Below, piece after piece: positions 56,811 to 64,000 of a DNA stretch of 64,000 nt (position 1 is the stretch's first letter; each line of letters opens with the position of its first letter). This stretch comes from Fragum whitleyi (taxonomy: Eukaryota; Mollusca; Bivalvia; Cardiida; Cardiidae), in assembly GCA_948146395.1 (NCBI GenBank), contig OX411543.1:54168017-54232016 (forward strand), read 5' to 3'. The translations under genes were made by a program, and so were the position numbers. The notes beneath the pieces are model-generated. The model was not told the DNA's origin and ran no database searches. It worked only from the letters and a program-made list of their open reading frames with translations.

Positions 56811-57560
56811 GGGGCTTTCTTTTTTCCAAGGTTACCACCATGGCTTGATATAATCAATAACAGTTGAACTAAAAGTGGTCACAATATGACCATAGCTTTA
56901 TATAATACGGTGAAATACGGTCTGCATATCACCCAGAAACGTATTTTGATAGCGGTATATCAATACCGCTGGTAATTAATGATTACGGCTGCCAGCTTAG
57001 AAGACAGTCGCCATTTTGTCTGGTTGGCTATCGTACTTTTTTTGAAATCGCCAAACCATAGAGTATATCTGTACCAAATTTAGTACTTGCATGTCAACGT
57101 GAAAGAATTTTCGGAATTTGCATTGCTTAAGCCACTAAGCCTGGTGGCCATCTTGCTAAATGGCCACCATAATGCCTTTCGATTATGGACACCTTGCTTT
57201 TCTGAAAGAATATATCCTGGAAGGATCCTTCAGCGCCGACTATATAAAAACTGCTGATAATCATTAATTATGGTGGCCATCTTGTAAGGTGGTCGCCATA
57301 TTGCCTTGTTATATTGGCTACAGTATTTTTTTTTTTTCGAAATCGCGGTATGAAAGGGTATGTCTGAAGTAAGTGTTGTGACCATATACCAACGTTTAAG
57401 AGTTTTAGAATTTTGTATTACTTATAGCCAATTAGCCTGTCTAGCAATCCTAGATACCATTGTTTTCTTAATGATATGACATGGAGTATATCTATGCCAA
57501 ATTTGGTGCTTGTAACATTAAGTGAAAGGATTTTCGGCCAATCGACCCCACTATTTTTTA
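56811..57560. repeat. Degenerate repeat with GGCCATCTTG units
   Basis: GTGGCCATCTTGCTAAATGG, GGTGGCCATCTTGTAAGGTG and GGAGTATATCTATGCCAAAT-like phrases recur every 200-290 bases. A 20-base tandem duplication (GGACTTAAAAAATAAACTAA, twice) lies just upstream at about 56,607-56,646. No gene. Confidence 0.55.
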
Positions 57561-58154
57561 CGACACTATTTTTGCTGTCATTTTTTTAAATCAAATTTCA
57601 GTGCACATGGAATTTCAGGCTGAATTATTCTGTGTTTGGATAGGTTTTAAAGACGTTCGTTTCGTAGCATTTGGTTTGAATAACTAGAATTGCAAAGACA
57701 CATCATTGTGGCAAGATTTCTTGGCCTAACGGATCAATTTGATAATTTTGGAATGTTCCAAAATGGTATTTTCCTAGAGCTGCTTTAATAGGTCAGAGAT
57801 AGAAATATGATTTACCTTACGTTAATAACCGAGCCTTGCGTTCACGCTGCCAAAATGGTGCAAACGGTTTGCCATTTATACCCCGCTTTGCAAGAGCACT
57901 TGTGTGCAAAGTGGGATATAATTGGCAAACAGTTTGCTCAGTTTTATCATTCTGAACGAAGGGCGGGTTCATTGGTCTTCATGTATAGTACATATTTGTT
58001 TTCTAGAGATATATTTTCAAGAAAAAGTGTTCATTGTGTAATCTAAATTTAGGATCTTTTAGACACGGTCTTGAAATTGATGAATTGTTAGAAGCGGGAG
58101 CATCGTTAGGCCACAAGACAGAAAACCCGCCCCTAAAAACACAATCAATACACA

Positions 58155-58592
58155 CAGTTAGTTACATCGTGAAATTGACATTCAACTCAATCAAAACCAA
58201 TCTAAATCACCCACTCAACGCTCCATTCATTCATTCCAATCACTCACCCAAACCTTTCAGAAACGATCAAACTCATTTTAAAATATAGAATCAACAACGT
58301 CATTCAAAATAAATTTGGATAGAGAAAAATCGCGATTTCACTTACATAATTCAAATCGTTAACGTCGCATAGGTTCTTGAAGAAATAGGAAGCTATGTAA
58401 ATAATTTTCATTGAATTTTTATTGAAGGGAGCTAATCAATATCGATAATTTTGTTCATTCTGAACAAAATTTTCGATATAGGAAAACCTCTTGTTAAAAT
58501 CACTCAAACTCGCTCGACACACTTATTCAATTTCATTCCATATTCATTCCAAAATCTTTCACCTTGTCCATTTCACGATGTTGTTAACTGTA
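58155..58592. mobile_element. MITE family 1, complete copy
   Basis: It begins CAGTTAGTTACATCGTGAAA and ends TTTCACGATGTTGTTAACTG followed by TA. The internal palindrome AATATCGATAATTTTGTTCA and complement lies at 58,438-58,480. Confidence 0.87.
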
Positions 58593-59037
58593 TGTCTATT
58601 TATATTAAGCTAGATAACACGAGATTCAAGCTTTTTCGTTATTTCTTTTTTCAGAACATTTGAGCGTTTTGGTGCGAGTAAAACATATTGCTGTATTGTT
58701 ATATAGGCTTTTATTTGTAATTATGTCTAAAAGCCATATATGGAAATTTTAGCTAATCTCTCTGTAAATCTCCTTTATTACGTTGAAATCGAATCACCTT
58801 GCTTTCATTAATATGACGGCATCACAAAGCCAAATGATATATACGCAGGTAATGTCGTGTTATTTATGACCACGTATCTGTTTTATTTGTAATAAAATAA
58901 GGAATATTGCTGATTTCTATGTCCAGAATCAATTCCACACTGTTTGGCCTGAGTGTCCGAGTTATTTTGACCTTCAGATTGCTACAGTAAAGAACATGTC
59001 ACTCAAAACCAGAAAACTACACAGACTTTATTAAAGA

Positions 59038-59180
59038 GGGGGGGGGGGGGGCAAAACAAACGCTAACAGACCGATATCATTCCTTTAAAATCAATCAAAA
59101 CTCACCGACCACACTCATTCAATTCCATTCCATTAAAATTCCAAAACCATTCAAATCATCAATTTTTACAATGTTCCTAA
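59038..59180. repeat. Poly-G tract followed by a family 1 end fragment
   Basis: Fourteen G in a row (59,038-59,051) precede TCAATCAAAACTCACCGACC, then CAATTTTTACAATGTTCCTAA, which match the right end region of family 1 in decayed form. Confidence 0.6.
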
Positions 59181-59364
59181 GCGTGGTATTGAGGGTACCA
59201 GTCGGGGATCTGATAAGAAACGGATAAGATAGTCACTATTCATTTTCCGAAACTCAATACAATTCTAATATTTTCACATTGAGGACTTACCGTCACAAGG
59301 TAATGTTATAGACAAATCTAAAGATAGTCCCTTGGAGAGTAACGAGAAAACGTTACCCATTTTC

Positions 59365-59458
59365 TCCATCTCTCTGTCTCATTCTCTCTCTCTCTCTCTC
59401 TCTGTCTCTCCGTCTCTGTGTCTCTGTCTCTGTCTCTGTCTGTCTCTGTCTGTCTGTA

Positions 59459-59493
<35 letters not shown>

Positions 59494-59513
59494 TTTCTCT
59501 CTCTCTCTCTCGC

Positions 59514-59551
<38 letters not shown>

Positions 59552-59580
59552 ACTCTTTCTCTCTCTCTCTCTCTTTCTGT
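59365..59580. repeat. Pyrimidine-rich TC/TCTG microsatellite complex
   Basis: Mixed TC, TCTG and TCTC runs, about 215 bases with almost no purine other than G. Repetitive open frames on both strands here are artefacts of the repeat. Confidence 0.95.
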
Positions 59581-60020
59581 GTGCATGTGTAAAAACTTAT
59601 ATACAGAACAAAGTTTTGATATGTTCATTCGCTTTTATACAGCATAAAAAGGGCTAGAAAAAAGTGGTATGAATTATCTCTAAATCAAAATCCTAGTTAA
59701 TTTGAAGTGGGTCTATCGATGTAATACCCATGTTTAAAACGTTTTCGCTTTTTTACAGATAAGGAGAAAAAGTTCGATCTTTGGCCTTAATTTTGTAAGT
59801 CCATTATCAACGACCTGTCAACTACAGTGGGGGAGTTATCAGTAGTCGAGGTGTAATGGTAAAAAAGCAAATCCAAGTACCCCTCGATTAGACTCGATAG
59901 CGGATATATAAAATTCTTAAATTGAATGATAATGAAGTTATATAGATAAGATGGGTAAGTCTATTTTCTTTTTTGTTTCAGTAATCAAAAGAGAGAGAGA
60001 GAGAACCGTTTAAGTGCTAT

Positions 60021-60249
60021 TTAATCCTTTGCTGTTTAATCCCTGCTTTTTACGTGCCTGTGATTTTATGATTGAGAAAACATTGTGAAAAAAGAAGAAA
60101 TTGCTTCTGACAAGCAATTTTTTCTTTTTTCACACTATTTTCTGCCCTACTGAATGGTTATTTTTCAAATTAAATCCACTTTAAATTTTCGTCTGCAAAA
60201 CCTTTGAATTTGGACAGGTCCAAAATTTTGTAAAACAGGAAAGGGTTAA
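60021..60249. mobile_element. TTAA-type (piggyBac-like) MITE, copy 2
   Basis: The 221-bp element at 60,025-60,245 has TTAA on both sides. It begins TCCTTTGCTGTTTAA and ends GTAAAACAGGAAAGGG. About 12 differences from copy 1 at 28,724 are seen by eye, with no length change. Confidence 0.92.
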
Positions 60250-60254
60250 ACGAG

Positions 60255-60930
60255 CATTCTAATTTTGATTAAATACAGGATATTCAGGATGAACAAAATT
60301 AGCGATCTAAATTACATTCCTTTAACATAATATGCATGCAAGTTCTATAATAGCTTTCTATTTCCTCAAGAACAAACCAGGCGCTTACTAATGCTATTAT
60401 GTTATCGAAATCGCGTTTTTTTTTTTGTTTTTATATATTTTTGACTATAAATATTGATTTTTTTATATTTTTTTGCAGCGTTTTTGAATGCTCTTAGTGA
60501 TTATTTGAAAAGAATGAAGGAGCGCTCAGAGCGCGATTTTGTTTAAGATGAATGCCAATTCTACGATGAAACTAACTGTAATACCGCGCAAAGAAAAGTA
60601 CGAAAAGAATGATAATAAGAAATGATTTTCAGCTAATGAGAAATTTTGCAGCGTTTTGAATGCATTGAGTGAGTGTTTGGAATGCATAAAGGAGCGCTGA
60701 GTGAGCGATTGAGAATGATTTTTTTATGATATAAATGTCAATTTTACGATGTAACTAATTGTAATACCGCGCAAAGAAAAGTACGAAAAGAATGTGAATA
60801 AGATGCTAATGATTTAATCTCTTCTGGTCATTTAGTGTGTTTTTGAATGGTTAGAGTGTTTTAAATGTATGAATGGAGCGCTGAGTGGTTTTGAATGAGA
60901 CGAATGTCAATTTCACGTTGTTACTAACTA
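60255..60930. mobile_element. MITE family 1 with tandemly repeated right part
   Basis: Similarity begins near the internal palindrome (60,285) and reaches an end at about 60,580. Two more copies of the terminal part follow (about 60,640-60,760 and 60,835-60,930). Between them the phrase ACCGCGCAAAGAAAAGTACG occurs at 60,583 and 60,766, 183 bases apart. The terminal part, with its flank, was duplicated in tandem. Confidence 0.8.
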
Positions 60931-61499
60931 TGTACAGACTGATCCGTATCATAACATTGCGCAAACATGAAGTTTATCGATATGTCTCACACCGACTCAA
61001 ACATGAAACCGAAAACGCTTTATTACGATTTCAACGAGATGGGGGACGATATCAATTTATTCGAAAAGTTCGTAACTACAGCTTGTAAAAAGTCTAATTA
61101 CAAGTTTTGTTAAGAAAAATCGACGATAAATAAACGATGAAAGGATTTTGATACAAATTGCGATGTACATATTTGTTAGATATCTTTGTAAAAAAATACA
61201 TCTTCAATTAATAATACACTCAGTCTGGTTGAAAATGCAAATTAGGTATTGATAGTCTTATCGAACCTATCTACAATATCGAACGCGATTGTTAACAATT
61301 TCAAATTTGTTTCATAATAATAGACGGAAATATTTTTGCTCTGTTAGTAAAGATCTCGATAGTAAAGATCTCGAAAAACCCAAACAAAATGATGTAAGAA
61401 CCGTTGACTCGCGTATTAATGGTGTCTTTTTTGATTTAGTGTTAAGTTAACCAATTAGGCCTGATTGCATATATCAAAGGCAAATAGAGTTTATAGGAT

Positions 61500-61692
61500 G
61501 AATATCATACGTACTAAGTTTATTGTATGAAGAAATATCGAACTCGGTTGTGGGAATTGAGAATTGTCTCGGAAGAGCCTCGACAATTATCAATTCCCAA
61601 AATTGTCTCGGAAGAGCCTCAACAATTATCAATTCCCCAAACCTAATTAGATATTTTTTTCATACAATACACTAAATACGAATTATATATAC
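61500..61692. mobile_element. Family 2, inner palindrome with internal duplication
   Basis: ATACGTACTAAGTTTATTG and its complement CAATACACTAAATACG bound it. In the centre the segment ATTGTCTCGGAAGAGCCTC then ACAATTATCAATTCCC occurs twice in tandem, lengthening the loop. Confidence 0.8.
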
Positions 61693-61754
61693 ATTCATAT
61701 GGTTATTCCCTAGGTTAACACTACCGTTTTGTTGTACAAAAGGGGGTTTGGTTT

Positions 61755-63057
61755 TTAAGGTAACTGCGGACACATGGAGTGCCATTTTAGGTCCAAATTT
61801 TAAATTGTCTGCAAATCATGCCTAATGCGATAAAACTATACTTTGAAGTACCCGCTTTCATATTTCGGCCATAGAAAGGGATTTCATAACGTAGAGTTGA
61901 CGTCATGACGTCATCAAGGGGCCGACCTCTTTTTTAGGGGCCAAAATCAGTAATTGTCCATTTTTTTTCGGAAATAATAAACCGATTTTCATCCCGAAAA
62001 CGCCATTTGCTTCGTTTAAATGCGCCGGATCTTATGTTCTATTGATATGCGGATATAAGTGTAAGAAATACAATTAAGAGTAACGTATGAAATGTTAATG
62101 CCTTCTGCGTTGCTATTTTCGAGTACAGTCACTGGAAATATTGCCTTTTTTCTCGAAAATTTGTCCGGTGACCTATGATGAAATTTAGATATGTTGCTAC
62201 CAAACCATTCCGCTGAAGAAATTTGGAATAAAAAACATGTGTCTTCGGGTTAGATTTTTTGTAAAATTTGATTCCGCGAAGATAACGCAAATCAGAGGTT
62301 ATTTCAACGTCGCGTCAAATGTTCACAAAAGCTGTCTTTTTAAATGGATAAAACTTAAGTGTTTTATTTTCATTTCTTAAAATCACATTCACATTTAATA
62401 CTTTTGAACCCTATATTTTACGATAAACCTAAATTTCAAATATTTTAGAATAAGTTATTGCACGGAGATTGGCGCCAAATAAGCATAGTGCAGATGGTTT
62501 TAGTGCGACGCCGAATCCGACGAAAACTGTTCCAACAACTTCACAAAATCGAATTTAATAAAAAATCTAACCCGAAGACATATCATTTTTATATGATTAA
62601 TGCAAAGCATATTCTTTTCGCTACAAAATAACAAAAAATCAGCATAGGTCACCGGACGAAATTTTGAGAAATTTCTACTTATTTTCAAAAAAATGAAATG
62701 AAAAAAAGGAACGTCAAATTTTAAAATTCGCGAAATAGTTAGCGTTTCGGGCCTATTTTTCTATTTGAATGTGCACAGAAATTAAACGAATAGCTCGGGC
62801 GTTCTTGGACTTTCAAAGTGAAACTTTTTTCGTGAAAATCGGCCGATTAATTCAGAAAATATTTGCAAATATTGATTTTGGCGGGTCGAAAAGGGGTTGG
62901 CCCCTTAATGACGTCACGACGTCAAATGAACGGGCTTCAGACCCTTTTCATTGCGTGTTCGCTAATTCTCGCACTTCAATTACAAATCTCTGAAATTATT
63001 GTGAGATTTTAAGAATGTCGAAAATTCGACTATGTTATCTGTCCGCAGTTACCTTAA
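61755..63057. mobile_element. TTAA-flanked foldback element with about 600-bp arms
   Basis: TTAA at 61,755 and 63,054 flanks perfect 13-bp ends GGTAACTGCGGAC and its complement. The arms stay inverse-complementary far inward: GTCCGGTGACCTATG at 62,163 matches CATAGGTCACCGGAC at 62,643, and GTGTCTTCGGGTTAGATTTT matches its complement near 62,555-62,580. The centre is only about 200 bases. No transposase frame exists. The TTAA target suggests mobilisation by a piggyBac-type enzyme, though the end sequence is not a classical piggyBac end. Confidence 0.9.
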
Positions 63058-63159
63058 AGGTAGATCTACTTTGATCAAATTGGTATTAAAAGGAAAATGT
63101 GTATTTTTTCACCAAAATCTCATATTCATATTCATTCTCCGAAATTACCCTAAACTAGC

Positions 63160-63257
63160 TTAAACTTCATTCATGTCTATTCATTCAGCTCATTCAACTT
63201 CGTTCCGAATTCAATTAAAAATGATTCACCTCTTCAATTTCAGGATATTCTTTACTA
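63160..63257. mobile_element. MITE family 1, right-end fragment
   Basis: TCATTCAGCTCATTCAACTT and CACCTCTTCAATTTCAGGAT match the right end in decayed form. Confidence 0.55.
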
Positions 63258-63621
63258 ATGGCTTTTTATGTAATAAAATCGAATGTTTTAGCCCAACATT
63301 TTTCTTTAGAGAGGGTAATTAAATAAAAACATTATGATATTCTTTAGGGATAAATCCAGTAAAACATGTAAATGTTTTGATTTGCTAAATGGAACCATAA
63401 GATGTAATAAAAATATTAATGCTTTTCACGTAGTTTATCGAAAATGTTTTTTTTTTGTCCAGTCAAAAGTGCCAATTCTCTCTATACGGGGCGTATTACC
63501 CGTTACGGAGTATTTCATTTCCGTATTTCTTTTGTCGCATGATCAATGCGATTTTATTTCAGTCAATTTCAATGATTCAATTCTATTTCTGTTGCCACAT
63601 TTAAATACTCTGTACATTGTT

Positions 63622-63760
63622 TACAGTTAACAATATCATTATATGCATATTTTATTAAAGGGAGGTAATTAATATCGCTTATTTTAGTCATCATTCAATT
63701 TTATTCCAAGATCATTCCAAAATTATCCACCTTGTCAATTTCACGATGTTGTTAACAGTA
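63622..63760. mobile_element. MITE family 1, short internally deleted copy (135 bp)
   Basis: It has both ends, CAGTTAACAATATC and TTTCACGATGTTGTTAACAG, flanked by TA, but only one half of the internal palindrome (TTAATATCGCTTATTTTAG). Nearly all of the left part of the family is missing. Confidence 0.85.
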
Positions 63761-64000
63761 TCATGCATCTACAGATTGACGGAATTTAATACCTCGACTT
63801 GGGATGTACACCGCGAACTACAATACCAAAACAGGAAGTTGATTAGTTTATCTGGAGTTTTGATGAAAATTTTCCAAATGCGTGTTTATTGCTTTATTCA
63901 AATGTTAGTTATTTTCGCCGCTGATCGACTCTGTTAAATAGTTAATATAATGTTACATCTGATTTGTTTCCGAAATTGTCCAAATATATACGGCAGAACC

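Noticed and set aside
57807..58046. 79-codon frame with several cysteines and histidines
   Set aside because: The spacing fits no known motif and a repeat follows at once.
59332..59657. Open frames on both strands through the TC-rich block
   Set aside because: They are Ser/Leu and Arg/Glu dipeptide-like translations of a microsatellite with no other coding sign.

Overview
The window reads as animal nuclear DNA, AT-rich and intron/intergene-like, with one large virus-like transposon at its left end. The repeats (a SINE with CAAA/ATTC-type tails, a 156-bp satellite containing GGGCAATAACTC, a repeat opening with GAGGGCCATGGTGGCCCT, and many miniature inverted-repeat transposons) resemble those I know from marine bivalve molluscs. 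That placement is recognition from memory, not a search result.

Region 1 (1 to about 12,790) is a Maverick/Polinton element, the eukaryotic double-jelly-roll virus-like transposon group that overlaps the adintoviruses. All genes lie on the + strand and are tightly packed. In order: a broken protein-primed DNA polymerase B, two unknown proteins, an A32/FtsK-like packaging ATPase, two related glycine-rich small proteins flanking a lysine-rich KRKSPKKK-repeat protein, a conserved Polinton protein, a retroviral-type integrase with chromodomain, a two-helix membrane protein, a minor (penton-like) capsid protein, a glycine-rich basic protein, a full double-jelly-roll major capsid protein, a Cys/His protein, a broken adenain-like protease and a small zinc-finger protein. 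Together this is a replication, integration and capsid toolkit. This copy looks dead: the polymerase lacks its start and carries a frameshift, the ATPase appears internally deleted and the protease is cut short. Bases 1-513 are a near-identical inverted piece of the element's own major capsid gene, fused to the polymerase. That points to a second copy or a local inversion beyond the left edge. About four 55-bp subterminal repeats and a perfect 17-bp-arm hairpin mark the right end.

Region 2 (about 12,790 to 64,000) has no gene I can support. It is a dense graveyard of non-autonomous elements: a TA-flanked MITE family of about 430 bp (at least seven good copies plus fragments), a second family with long arms ending in ATAATACGTACTTAGTG, a third family with GACCCGTCACGCGAAAAGGGACC ends split across copies, a 221-bp TTAA element present twice, SINEs, satellites, and a short non-LTR reverse-transcriptase fragment. 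Two structures stand out: a 4.6-kb foldback element (47,684-52,264) whose arms are tandem arrays of about 350-bp units, and a 1.3-kb foldback element (61,755-63,057) bounded by TTAA with perfect 13-bp ends.
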